Origin: Hippasteria phrygiana
Taxonomy: Eukaryota; Echinodermata; Asteroidea; Valvatida; Goniasteridae
DNA: 64,000 nt
Assembly: GCA_037893225.1 (NCBI GenBank)
Contig: JAZGUH010000003.1
Location: forward strand, 868,001-932,000
Direction of reading: 5' to 3'
Below are positions 1 to 11,172 of this stretch, piece after piece. The position numbers and the translations under genes were made by a program. The notes below the pieces were generated by a model. It searched no databases. It saw nothing but the letters and a program-made list of their open reading frames with translations, and had not been told where the DNA came from. Within the stretch, counting starts at the first letter, position 1. Every line of letters begins with the position of its first letter.

Positions 1-195
1 CCCCCTCCCAACATGCCCCCGCCAGAGCTTCCAGAAACTATCGCCCCCCAGAGCACGGTGGCAGCAGCAGAAACTCTTGCGGGTGAGTTGAAGAGCGATG
101 CAAACAGTAAGCCCAAGGTACCTCCGCCTGTTCCCCTTCGTCCCAAATCCAGAAGAGGGTCTGCACAGCCTAGCCTAGAGACGAACGAAGTCTGA
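1..195 (+). CDS. 3' end of a gene with a proline-rich tail (partial)
   Basis: The frame is open from base 1 and stops at TGA 193-195, giving 64 residues. The peptide is rich in Pro, Ala and Glu. Near its end is PPPVPLRPKSRR, which contains a class II SH3 ligand (PxxPxR), and the last residues are SLETNEV. The Met codon at 13 is probably internal, because the same frame runs in from the window edge (PPPN). No domain is visible, so the family is not identified. Proline-rich SH3-binding tails of this kind end DOCK-family exchange factors and many adaptors. The neighbourhood (RBM15-like and MAPKAPK-like genes) makes a DOCK3/4 tail a reasonable guess and no more. That this is real coding sequence is supported by codon-like composition and the recognisable SH3 motif, not by homology. 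Confidence 0.55.
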   Translation, partial: PPPNMPPPELPETIAPQSTVAAAETLAGELKSDANSKPKVPPPVPLRPKSRRGSAQPSLETNEV

Positions 196-1030
196 GTACA
201 CAGGGATTTATATCAAAAGAAGCTGAATTACTCTACACCTGTCCGTTTTGTTTCTGATAGCCAATTAGGTACCGAAGTGTGACATCAGTTGGCATGACAA
301 CCGGTTCTAAACAAAATTCTGTCGTGGCTGCTAATTAATTGCCGAGCACTGTGAGAATGGATTTCTTTTGTTGAAACAGTTTCTTTGTTAACGACCGGAC
401 ATGCAAACATATTGCCATGAAGATAGCTGAATGTGGTGACATCATCATTTGCATGGTGACGGACATATATACTCCATGGTTCTCGGATTTTAAAATTGTC
501 TGCTTTTTAGCAACTTTTATATGTTTAAAGGTAATATACAACATTTGCAAATATCAAAAAACAAAACTACCGAATTATTATGAAATGCCTTACTTGACTT
601 TAAGTAAATAATAGTCTCAAGCGTCAGGTGAAATCATGGCACCTGGCATGGTGTGCTGTCATTTTCAAGTAAAGTGGAATTTCCAGCGATGGTCAGTCGA
701 CCATTGTTAAAAAAGAAGCTGCCTTTTTTTAAAATAATGCCCCCAATTTACCAACAAATTGGTTACACATCCATGAACATGTGCAAGCCAGCTAGTCTAG
801 TTCCCCAACCTAATAAATTACCTGACGTCTACAAAATTTTGTCTGAAGTAGGAACAAGGAACCAGACTGCAAGAAGAGTCTTTTTTCTCTGTTTCCTAGC
901 ATCTATGCACACAACACAACTTTAAACAGGTCAGTGTTGCATTCATTTCTGAAAATTACAGCAAAAGCAAATGTTGTATACTAGCTTTAAATGCTCTGTG
1001 CAAATAACCTTCAACCAGAGTTGTAATTGA
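196..1030 (+). other. probable 3' UTR with an old repeat fragment
   Basis: There are no convincing coding exons here. Parts of 535-690 and 915-985 match the TTAA-flanked repeat seen at 9644-10110: the shared words are GAATTATTAYGAAATRCCTTACT, split around further shared bases, and a later 'TTTCTGAAAATTRCARCAA' match. This is a decayed and rearranged copy. The first 340 bases after the stop codon look like unique AT-rich 3' UTR. Confidence 0.35.
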
Positions 1031-1187
1031 GTCAGACCACAAGTCAGACCACAAGTCAGACCACAAGTCAGACCACAAGTCAGACCACAAGTCAGACCAC
1101 AAGTCAGACCACAAGTCAGACCACAAGTCAGACCACAAGTCAGACCACAAGTCAGACCACAAGTCAGACCACAAGTCAGACCACAAG
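1031..1187. repeat. 12-bp tandem repeat, 13 units
   Basis: The unit GTCAGACCACAA is repeated about 13 times with essentially no divergence. Because 12 is a multiple of three, it makes an apparent SDLW-repeat reading frame on the minus strand, which is an artefact. Related words (GACTTGTGATGTGACTTG) follow at about 1260-1285. Confidence 0.95.
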
Positions 1188-1559
1188 CTGCATTGGATGA
1201 ACATTGGATGTTACATAGTGTGTTTGAATAGCTCGTTACAAGGCTTGAGACCAGACTTATGATTTGACTTGTGATGTGACTTGAGATGACTCATTTATTA
1301 CAACTCTGCCTTCTGGGGTCAATCTCATGGAGCTCCTGATGCCAAAACATTCTGCTTTAATACCAAGTACAGGCTACCAGCTAAAGTCACATGTGATGTG
1401 TACTGCTCATAACTGGTTCTCTGCTGGTTTTGTTTCGTTTTTTGGTTGTTTGTTTTTGCTGAGCAGGAGAATTTGCTTTGCAATTGTTTGTAACTCCATG
1501 ATATTTGGCCCTGGTTGGTAAGCAGTCCAAGATGTGACTCCTACAATTAAATGACACTA

Positions 1560-1825
1560 TAGTGCTGACTCCACACCAGGGGATCAGGTTGGCGTCATGG
1601 TTCTTTCCCCGCCTCCCTTCGCTGTACCTGACCCCGCCCAGGACCAACGTGTGATTGGGTTTTCAGTCTCTACTACCCGATTCCACGGGATTTCTCCAGA
1701 ATTAGTATCTGGGGTTCCCCTCCCCACATCTAAAAACATTAATTTCTTTCCTCTTCTACCAAAGGACCTCACTGGAAATAAATTGAAAGACTTTTGCGGG
1801 CTATCCCGGCTAAAATACAATAATT
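1560..1825. repeat. dispersed repeat, copy 1 (unclassified)
   Basis: This block (GGGGATCAGGTTGGCG ... TTTCCCCGCCTCCC ... GGACCAACGTG ... GGGTTTTC) is alignable by eye with 24135-24335. Both have a C-rich centre followed by CCTCCCACCTCTAAA-like sequence. It is probably an old SINE-like family. No target duplication or tail was found. Confidence 0.45.
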
Positions 1826-2549
1826 AATCAACACTGAAATAACCCCAGAAAAAAGAAATTGACTTTGTGAAAAACAAAATGAAAAGTGTATAACTGAACT
1901 TGATCATTGCTTAAATGTTACAATCCATGATCATAATGCGCTTTAATATTGTCCCGTTAATTTATCACAGGCATAAAAGAGGACGAATTCACAACATAGA
2001 GATCACAACAGCCATCTATATCAGCTGTTGTTCATAGTCCGAAGTCACCCCCTGTGGATCAGGTATCATTGTACCGTGCATTTTGCTATCGGTGGAGGGC
2101 CAACCAGAAAAAAGATTTGAACAAAAATCCATTTTCAGTTTAATGCGTTTTGTTTTACGAGCTTAGTTAGAGATAAATGAAAAAAGCAAACGTGTACAGT
2201 TTGTGTTCAGTACTGGTTTAAATTTTGGCACCGTGCATGAATGCAAAACATGAAAAGCATATCCTTACAGATTTGAGCAAGAAAAGTTCTGGCAGTAATT
2301 TAAGCATGGTGTAAAAAGCACATTTTTTGAATGTTTATATCTCAAAGCTCTCCTCCATTGCTCTCATGGATATTATAAGGAAGTGACATTGTCTCATGAA
2401 GCAGTTTGCATGCATAACCGTTCCCGCTGGCCTTGATTGAAAAAAGTTGGCCTTTCTGGTCCGTCCGTAAAATGGTCTTTCTGGTTTGACTTCTTATTAA
2501 CCTGCAACTCTATCTCCCCACCAGATTGACACTGACCGAGAATAACATT
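1826..2549. other. no recognisable feature
   Basis: AT-rich sequence with no exon, RNA gene or repeat that I can support. Confidence 0.4.
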
Positions 2550-3005
2550 CCTCTTTCGTGGTCCATCTGTATCATTTAGAATCCAGTCATGCCCTGTCAG
2601 TTGAAAAAAAACACAATTTATCCTCATACATGTTAGTTGTTCGTAAGCCGATGAAATTCAAAATCTGTCGCGCTCTCTATCTTCATGGGAAACAGCAGTC
2701 AGAAATTCTCGTCTCGGTTATCCGTGCCATACCCGTGAAAATTTGAAGCTCCCCTTTCATGGTTTTCTTAATCGAAAACAATGAATATTTATCCTCATGG
2801 TTATTCATAAGCTGATGAAAATCTGAAGCTCCTCTGTCGTTCATGTTTTCTGGAGTGAAACAACGGATCGTGGTTATTCATAAGCCGGTGAAATTCGGAA
2901 CTCTTGCATGTTCTCTTAATAGAAAACATCTGTCCTCATGATTATTCATGAGTCAGTTGCTTTAGTCATAAGCCGATGGAGATCTAAAGCTGTTCTTTCG
3001 TCTTC
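2550..3005. repeat. degenerate tandem repeat of about 90-130 bp
   Basis: The phrase 'CTCATGGTTATTCATAAG' followed by CYGATGAAATTCGGAGCTC-like words recurs at least five times (around 2620, 2650, 2790, 2870, 2940 and 2970). Each is followed by a T/C-rich CGTTCATGTTTTCT-like segment. Units have drifted and spacing varies, so this is an old array or a chain of related insertions. Confidence 0.6.
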
Positions 3006-3039
3006 GTTTGACTCCAGTCGTGAACAAGTATTGTTGGTT

Positions 3040-3185
3040 TCAGATGATACGACTCATTGGTGGAGAGGGACAAGTTGGGGTAAAGTACCTTGCCTGTAGA
3101 TACTTCACACGGCCAGCACTTGGATTTGAACCCCAAAATTCAAATCATGTTACGTTTGCTAACCACTTACAGTACCATGTTCCCC
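3040..3185 (-). mobile_element. tRNA-derived SINE remnant
   Basis: On the minus strand, a tRNA-like A box (TAAGTGGTTAGCAAACG) is followed about 45 nt later by a B box (GGTTCAAATCC), at the spacing of a pol III internal promoter. The acceptor stem is not preserved, so this is a SINE fossil and not a tRNA gene. Confidence 0.5.
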
Positions 3186-3239
3186 TACACCTTTTTTTTG
3201 TTTTACAAGAACTCACAAAGTAACCAGAGCAAATGTGAA

Positions 3240-6200
3240 TCACAAATCTAGAAGGTGTTGTGGGCAATATAATAGTTTTAAGTGCGGTTACCCTGTGTTT
3301 CATGCAGAGTAGGCTAACCACCCATTAACTATTCATTCTCATTCTCATTCTACGTATGTTTCACCGGTGAGAGCCGTTTCTGTTCTGTCTACCATTCATC
3401 CATTCATCATACAGCCATCCATTTTAACCCCGTCAATTTTTTTCTTTTATCATGGGCTCTCAGCGTCCGTCAGAATTTCCGCCTGCAATTTTTGCATTGC
3501 CTAGCAGGACTGCATAGAGAGGCTAGAGCTGTCCGACTGCATTCTTTGAGTTCAAATCTTGTTCCGTTTTAATCGTACATGTACTTGGGATGGTGCTTTC
3601 GCAGTTTGACTTGATCTGGGTATAGTTGAGACCCTCCTGAATTTGGTATTTTGTAGAAATTCTGTCTAACATTGCACCAGTTGCATGAAGTTGCTATGCA
3701 AAAACAATTTCACTTAGCATGAAAATTCTTCTTTGATGAAAACGGGATTAACCAAATTTCCATGAGATGTACATGTATTATTACTTGTGACTGGTTTGAG
3801 AGAATGAAAATCACATGGACTCAGGTTTTGGCTGCTAATCTGTTTTTTACTAAACGATATTTTTGTGGTCAGCAAATTTGTGTGCTTAGTTGCTCCGTAA
3901 AATTGGCCCCAAAATTGGCCCCAGAATTGGTGGATGTTTTATATATACTCAGCTCTAATTCTTATTCGCGACTCTTTTATTCCAATGTAAACATAATGTA
4001 TGTCCTCGTAAAGAAATTATATGTGGAATATTTGTGTGTGGTAATGCCTTTTTGTCCGGACACATTTTTAAGCTGGCCGAAATTGTTCAAATCGACTTAT
4101 CTTCTAGTTGGGTACGTTTTATTTTAAGTGAACTGAATTGGTTGCAAGTCGGTGATAAGAATTGTATTGGAATGCATATCAATGTCACAGTGTACATTTG
4201 TGATAAAATAGAATAAACGTATAGCCAAGTGTATATAAAATGTATATATTTGTACATGTAAACAGGAATTTGTAAAACCATGTATAACTTTTGGATACAG
4301 TAGAGAAAGAACAAATTATTCAGATTTCTACTTGACATTCCCTGTTCTTGACGTAATTAGCAATTTGTAGTCCGTAAAATGAACAAGATTGTATGAAGTT
4401 GATCTTCATTGTAAGCCACAGTTGAATTATTTTTATATTACTTTCATTGAGTTCTTTGCATCAGAGCTAAACATAAACTATAAAAGCAGGCCTATTGTAT
4501 GGGAATTTTACACCCAAATGCCGAGTGTGTACATATGTGTTAAAAAGTGGGCATTACTGGAGAGATATGAGATATGAACTCCAGTTAAATCAAGGAAAAG
4601 AACTGTGCATTTTTCTATCTGACAGTTTTCGTAGTCGTAGTGTACTAGTCTATAGGGTAGGATTCACAAACTCTATTCGTACACATACTGCAGGGACGAG
4701 ATTTCTCCAGATTTGTCCTGATTTCAGGGTTTTTGGTGAGACGTCTGCCAGATTTCCGGAAGATTTTGTCGTCCTTACATTATTTTTGAATCATTCCAAA
4801 ATGACCTCTGCAACCCGAAACAGCCTTCTTTTTAAAATTCTGATGACCCTATTTTTTGCATTTTTCAACCGTATCTTTTAGTAGAAAATGCACTTTTCTT
4901 CGAAAAGTTTTCAGCAAATCAAACGCCTCCGAATGTTTCGTGGATTGTTTTATTTCGTAAAATCTCAACCCTCAAATTGCTGTATTTTTGTTTTTAAAGA
5001 GCTGAAAATTAAAGCTTAACACAGGTTTGCACACGTTTTAGGTTTGCGGTTCAACTGGATGGATCAACACGTTCACAGCAAAGTCCTACTGACAAACACT
5101 TGCACACTGCATGTACATGTAGTTCAATTATTTTCTAACTCCTTGACAGAATGCGCTATTGTGTGACAAGTTGAATTGCTTAGTAGACGATTGTAAATGA
5201 TAACATTTGGGAACATTTGATTTTTCCGTTTGGCTATTTATATGAAGCTAAGTGTAGGTTTATAGCCCAACTTTAGATTTACTTCAAGATAGTCTTTGTT
5301 GGTCATGCATAATTAAACGGCATTTTTTTTTGGGGGGGGGGGGGGGATGTTGACCGGTTGATATATCCATTTATGACTGAGGATGAAAGGGATGTACAGT
5401 TGGGCCAGGCTTATAATTCAACTAAATCTGACAACTGCAAATAGCCGCAGTGTTGATATTTTTTGAAGAAAAAGAATTCAACTAATTTTTAACTGGATTC
5501 TCACATGCAAGTTCAAACACCCAGTTATAAATGTAGACATTTTACACAACAACCTGGGATTTTCTCACATGCACGTCCACAAAAGACAAACTACCAGAAA
5601 AAGCGCATACCTACATGTTTTTGTTTTTGGAAAAACCAGTTTAAAAAGAAATCAGCATCCAACCTTGATAGCATGAAAGTCGCTTGTTTTTGGCTGTTGT
5701 AGAGGAGGAGTCAAAAACAGCTGATGGATCACAATTTTTCACCGTACTTTTTAACAATGTTTTGTGTAATTGTTAAGTGTATAATTATGAATTTGGAACC
5801 CACAATCTTCCTTTTAGTTTTAAAAAGAAGCAAATTCAAACAATATGTGCCTGTGTTTTTGTTTTTTACTGTGTTTCTTTTACTCAACCTGTACTTCATA
5901 ACAGCAAGAGTGGATTACTGTTTTGTTTTTTAGAACATAGTTGGGTAACGCAGAGGCCGATTTCAGGCAGGTGCCAAGCACGCAAGCACGCACAGTCCAG
6001 TTTCACTAGGCCAAATTGGGTTACCGGACAAATTGACTGGTTCTCAGCTGAATTCCACATCAGTATTGCATAATTCTGTGGGTAAGCTATATTCTGTGTT
6101 CAGTAGGTCTGTAGAATTTAGTGCCCCAAGCAGTTTAACTTGATCAGATCGAGATACGTTGTATGTACTAATTGTATCAAATGTACAATGTACTTGGAGG

Positions 6201-7084
6201 CTCCGACTATCTTTTTATAATGCTCAAATTTGTCTGGTTACCGGCATGCATTATCTGTTATGGTTTTTGTAATGATATTTTGGTTGCCAGTTGTAGATCT
6301 CGTTGAGTTTGACGACATTGTCTTATTAATTAATTGTTTTGGTATTTAAAATACATTTCTTTAAATATATTTTGCAAGACGGGGGAATAATTATCTAGTG
6401 GTTTTGTTCATGTGCATTAAATTGCACCTGATGAGATATTGCTCATTGATGTTTTTAGAAATTGTACAGAGTACATTTGTATGACCAAATAATCGTGGCC
6501 AATTATATGATTTCACAGAATAATGATGATTGTACATGTATGAAATATTGCCAAATTATCCGATATAACAAAGTAATCAAGACGGTGCAAATTCCCTCCT
6601 TTAATTCCAATTGTAGATGGCATTTTGGTTTATCTTTGTGGAGTTTCCTCTGACAAAATGACATGGTTGTATTCCTTATCAAGATAGGAATTTAAATATT
6701 TTCTTTTTTGAGTCTGTGTAACTTCCAACAGAAAATGAAAAAAAGCCTTTGTTTATAACTGTAGGTTAACCTAAAATTCTTTGATATGTACATGTAGCTC
6801 CCAGCATGACTGTGTGTAGCCTGGCACAACGAAATGAACGGAAAGTCGCACTGTGGCATTTTTGAATGAAGGTTATAGTGTGAACAATTCACTAACTTTG
6901 AGCTTCATTTTCTCAGAACAAGGGTGAAAGACCCTATCAAATACATGTATGACATCATGGCAGCTATGTTGTGGTACACACACGTATAGTGTACACTAAT
7001 ACGTGATGATATGATCATATGCCTGTCCCACAATATGGCGGCCTATATATTCGATACAGTCGATAAAAGGACTTACATAGAGTT
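3240..7084. other. gene-poor AT-rich spacer
   Basis: I see no exon with homology. AATAAA at about 4212 could be a poly(A) signal for the upstream gene. A T/G homopolymer block lies near 5322-5346. Apparent frames of up to 128 codons here have no recognisable motifs and are interrupted-looking AT-rich sequence. Confidence 0.35.
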
Positions 7085-7594
7085 GTTTAATAAGGTGTCC
7101 GCCCGATAGTCCGAAGGTTCGATTTTTACGAAGGTTTATTAATCCGAAGGTTCGATATTCCGAACGTACAAATTCCCCATAAGAGGGGGTTCGTTAGTCC
7201 GAAAATGAAATAAGGTTTGTTAATCCGAACATTTGATGCAATAGTCCGAAGGTTCATTTATCCGAAGGTTCGGTAGTCCAAATTAATTTAGAATAAGGTT
7301 AATTAGTCCGAAGGTTCAAAAGTCCGAAACGAAAGTAAGGTTCATTATTCCGAAAGCACACAAGGTTCGATAGTCCATATTGAAAATAAGGTCCGATAGT
7401 CCGACCATCGAACCCTATCGTCTATTTGGAATATCAAACCTTATCGTCCATTCAGACTATCGAACCTAATTGTCGATTCGGACTATGGCACCCTATCGTC
7501 TATTCGGACTGTCGAACCTTCGGACTATTGCACATTCGGACTAACGAACCTTCGGACTAAAGAACCTTCAGACAATCGGGCTGTCACCGTTTAA
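7085..7594. mobile_element. palindromic element built from a short repeated motif
   Basis: The two ends are inverted copies: TTTAATAAGGTGTCCGCCCG at the left against the complement of CGGGCTGTCACCGTTTAAT at the right. The left half repeats TAGTCCGAAGGTTCG and the right half repeats its complement CGAACCTTCGGACTA, with the axis near 7400. This is a fold-back (MITE-like) element whose arms consist of a 15-20 bp motif in many imperfect copies. There is no coding capacity. Confidence 0.75.
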
Positions 7595-8165
7595 TACACC
7601 AACACACAATACATCAAATTAAAGCTTATTGCCCGTACTTTCAGGAAATACCATAATCGTAGTTTTCAACTTTCGCTACTTTCCACCCGGTTTGTAGTGC
7701 CAAGTCACATATACATAACCATATGTACAGGCATGGGTGGCTGTTCATGGGGAGTGGATACAGAACAAGCCCCGCTTACCCCCATTTTTTACAATGTACA
7801 GATACAGCTACGATGGCCGAATTGCTGATCTAATGGGGTGATGCGTCCAAGGAATAGATAACGGCCCATACACTGTACAAAATCCCCCCCCCCCCCCCCT
7901 TAAAAAAAAAGGGAATTTGTTTATGAACAGTACGCCCACTTATGACACCTTGGATCCGCCCCCTCAAGCGTGTACTGGATTCGTAAACTTAGGTTGGAAT
8001 CCAATGGTTCTTGTGGATATCAAACATTTTCCCCAGGATGCCAAATGCTGCTGCAGGTAGTTGCAGCTGATATAAGGTGGGCGGGGGCTGGGGACGGGGG
8101 GGGGGGGGGGGGGGGGGGAGGAGTATGTCCTCTTTCTCCACAGAACGGACACGGGATATCCTTTA
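7595..8165. other. spacer with homopolymer tracts
   Basis: No gene was found. It contains C runs followed by A (about 7884-7909) and a pure G run of 23 at 8096-8118. Confidence 0.4.
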
Positions 8166-8338
8166 CAGTCGAACACCTTTATAAGGTCTTTGGGACTTTA
8201 CAATTTACCTTGTTATAACAGGTACCTTGTATTATCAGTAATGGAAAACAAAGAAAAACGAAGACTCGGGACCTATTTTGTTCCTTGTTGTAAGCAGGAT
8301 GTTGTATTAACAGTGCTCTTATTATCAGGGTTCGACTG
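8166..8338. mobile_element. short pogo/Tc1-like inverted-repeat element
   Basis: It starts CAGTCGAACACCTTTATAA and ends with the complement of CAGTCGAACCCTGATAATAAG. It is flanked by TA on both sides (8164-8165 and 8339-8340). TA target duplications and CAGT-ended inverted repeats are typical of the Tc1/mariner/pogo superfamily. At 173 bp it is a non-autonomous copy. Confidence 0.65.
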
Positions 8339-9150
8339 TACATACATTGTGTAATTTCTAAAATTATATTTGCGTTTCTCCATCCACCCCTGCATGCCTG
8401 ACCCCCCACATGTTTGTTTCTTGTGTCACTGTCATTTGCCTTTGAGAAAGAACTTGGTCAAGTTTAAAACATTAGGCCAGCTGATTTTGTTATTTTTTTT
8501 TTTTTTATATATATATATATTAATCGACCATAAAATCTGCTTCCTGTGCCTGACAAATCCTACCTTGCCACTGCACACAAGTTTGTAGTTGCACTATGCA
8601 TAGAAAAATCCCATCAAAGGTGTGTGGCTTGCAGAACTATTTCACTCAAAATTATATCTGGTTCTTTTCCAGTTCTTATAAAACCTACACAACTTATAAT
8701 GTCACTATGTCGCTACAAGCTTTATTTTCACCACGCAAACTTACCAGTCTTTTTATGTATCACTTATTTTTTGGTTGGAAGAAAATGCAACTTCATTTAG
8801 AAAGAGCAATTTTTAAATTATTTTTTTACTCCAGACTTCATGTTTATTGATGTGTTTACGAAGTGTACATTTGATTGTAATCGGTCAAGCATATTTGGAA
8901 TTTCTTGCAACTTGAATGTATCATTTGTTTTTATTTGAAATGAATTTACATGTATTTTCTGCCCATTGTGTTAAAAAAGGGGGAAAAAATCAATAAAACC
9001 TTTTTATATAATTGATACTTGTAGCATAATGTGCAACAACTGACGTGTTCAATTATGAGTAGGAAAGCCATAATCCATTGTTACTTGCGACCGGCTTTAT
9101 GAAAGGACTTCTGACTGGACTTACGAAAGGACTTGCAGGGACTGGACTAC
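8339..9150. other. AT-rich spacer, possible transcript end
   Basis: 8433-8485 shares the phrase GAGAAAGAACTTG plus TTAGGCCAGCT with 33855-33900, inside another element, so it is a repeat fragment. AATAAA at about 8991 is a candidate poly(A) signal for a + strand transcript. No exon is recognised. Confidence 0.35.
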
Positions 9151-9304
9151 AGCTCTGCTCGATACCACCATCTCCAGGGGGAAAGTGCAAAATTCAATGC
9201 ACGATCGATCTCTGTGGAGATTAGTGGCATGTGCATGCACACACTTCGTATATACGCAAGCCACTAATCTTAATGGAGATCATGCACTGGCGGTATTGAG
9301 CAAA
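9151..9304. repeat. imperfect fold-back sequence
   Basis: GCTCGATACCACC at the left pairs with GGCGGTATTGAGC at the right, and an inner pair GGAGATTAGTGGC / GCCACTAATC continues the stem. It is MITE-like; the ends are not sharply defined. Confidence 0.55.
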
Positions 9305-9537
9305 GATGACGGCGTCCATGAAACGGCTTATGGTTTTCAACAACTTCTGAATTATGTGTGGTAATTGTGACTCCTTCAGATAGTCACTGATAATCATTGT
9401 GTAAAGCTGATCACATTTTGTGTGACTTATTCCTCATTTTGAAATAGTTAATCCCATTAATGTGCTCGGACCCATGCCCCCCCCCCCCCCCCCCTTTAGT
9501 ATACATACATGTACATGTATAGCCACAAAGGATCTTA

Positions 9538-10275
9538 CTTATGGGTCATTCCATAAATTTGGGGTCCAAAAGTGTGACTTTTTTTGTATTACTGTTACAC
9601 AGTGACATGTATAAGATTTTGCTATTCCGGACACATTCTTTAAAGGTACATGTAGTGTACACGATTGGTAATCCTCCCATTATTTTTTACTGAATTATTA
9701 CGAAATACCTTACTATACTGTAAGTTAATAGTAGTCTCAATCATCCTGTGAAATGATGGCACCAGGTGTGCTGTCGTTGTCAAGAAAAGTGGAACTTTAT
9801 ATCGTTTTCCAACAATTTCCAGCTGGAAATTATTGGAAAACTGCCCTGTAGCCTTTAGTCGAGGCGCGCGTAGCTACCCGGACGAGTGGCGCGCCCCGAC
9901 ATGCTGGCATTCGGGGCACGTCACGGTAGCCACGCGCGCCTTGACTAAAGGCTATCATCCACCCGACGGTTGAAAACGAGCGCCGTTTTTTTCACCATCC
10001 AACAACGCAAAACTTTGAACAGGTCAGTGGAACGATATTTCTTATAAAATACTAGCCCCAAATCCGCCCATTTCTGAAAATTGCAACAATGACCAATCAT
10101 GTACACTACCTTAAATGCTTTCTACATGTATCTCCAAGAGTGATCGTGTATTAAAAGCAAAGTACCTGCCAAACAAGTAAAAAAATTAGTGTGAAGTCAA
10201 TTTTAATACTTAATGGGAAATTATACAGGTCAGGTGTAACGGGGAAAAAAAAATCACACTTTTGAACCCATATGT
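9538..10275. mobile_element. inverted-repeat element interrupted by a second element
   Basis: The left side TATGGGTCATTCCAT ... GGTCCAAAAGTGTGA and the right side TCACACTTTTGAACCCATA are complementary. The termini resemble those of the 1.2-kb element at 35096-36275. The TTAA-flanked repeat at 9644-10110 sits inside, so this was the older insertion. Confidence 0.55.
9644..10110. mobile_element. TTAA-flanked element, family III copy A
   Basis: The ends AGGTACATGTAGTGTACACG and CGTGTACACTACC-like (read inward from the right as GGTAGTGTACATGATTGG) are inverted. TTAA lies on each side (9640-9643 and 10111-10114). The centre has a GC-rich imperfect hairpin (GCCTTTAGTC ... GACTAAAGGC at about 9851-9952). 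The TTAA duplication is the hallmark of piggyBac-type insertion. It has no coding capacity, so a non-autonomous element is inferred. A second intact copy is at 29045-29510. Confidence 0.75.
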
Positions 10276-10712
10276 ACGTGTCGCCCATTACAGATAAGGT
10301 TTGTGTATTTTTGGAACTGCGTAATGATTCATTTCCTTCGTCAAAATTTGAGTAGGGGGACCTGGTTTTGTGGTGATAATTCCCGTTTAGCCCAGCTGAC
10401 CTTTGGTTTATACCTGTCCCACTTCTCCCATTTCTTCAAAGGATGTGGTGATATTTGAATGTTTCTCATATATTTCAGGTTACTGTCCTGGATTTCCAAG
10501 ACACTAAGTGAGCTATAACAGGCATGTTTTTTTTAACAAGTACTTGTACTTCACACAATACATTTTGTACATCCCCCACAAGTTGGTCTTTGTGTAAAGG
10601 TGACCACAAGAGAAATTCTAAAGTTTGGGGATAATGGGAGCACAATGCAATGTTCCCATAATCCCATCCGTATTAAGGTGTGTGCTTGTACACGTGTACA
10701 TGTCCTGTATTA

Positions 10713-11172
10713 AGTTCGAGGACAAGAGGAGATAGAAGATACAAAGAAATCTTTCTTGTCCTCGGGAGTCGGTCTTTTGTTAAAATCGGTCCACGGAAAA
10801 TACTTGCTTAGTCTATGGGAGTTTTTTTTTAACCCCTTGCATACGGATGCCGCAAATGTGCGCAAAAAAACAGTGCCACCAGGCCGGATGAAGCAATTGT
10901 CCGCCATTCGTGCAGTTTTAATCCATTGTTGGATTAAACAGTGGCACCAGGCCGGATGACACCATTGGCCGCTGTTTGTGCAGTTTCAATCCATTGATGG
11001 ATTATTGTGTATAGGTTACTCTTGACTGCACAAACACATTGTAGCGGTTCGCTTGGCTGCCATAACCGCCGCGGCACCCCGACGTCTCCCGTAAAATACC
11101 GTACTCAAGGGGTTAAGTAAAGGAACAATAGGAAACACAAAGCAATGTCCTCAGTAGTATAGGAAAACACGA
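10713..11172. repeat. 'TCCTCGG' dispersed repeat, interrupted copy
   Basis: It begins TTCGAGGACAAGAGGAGA, followed by a short hairpin closing at CTTGTCCTCGGGAG. It continues with TTTTGTTAAAATCGGTCC and AGTCTATGGGAG, and after the inserted element ends GGAACAATAGGAAACACAAA and TGTCCTCAGTAGTATAGG. Related copies are at 40188-40330, 40713-40900, 40941-41123 and 44272-44486. Confidence 0.75.
10833..11112. mobile_element. TTAA-flanked element, family II copy A
   Basis: The left end CCCCTTGCATACGG and the right end CCGTACTCAAGGGG are inverted repeats, each bordered by TTAA (10829-10832 and 11113-11116). Inside are two copies of a roughly 75-85 bp unit containing CACCAGGCCGGATGA and TGTGCAGTTTCAATCCATTG. 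It is piggyBac-like by target site and non-coding. Confidence 0.8.

Noticed and set aside
956..1204. Minus-strand SDLW-repeat frame
   Set aside because: Translation of a perfect 12-bp tandem repeat.
2805..2850. Hammerhead ribozyme core (CTGATGA ... GAAA)
   Set aside because: No stem II or stem I/III pairing could be drawn around the CTGATGA words; they are part of a degenerate tandem repeat.
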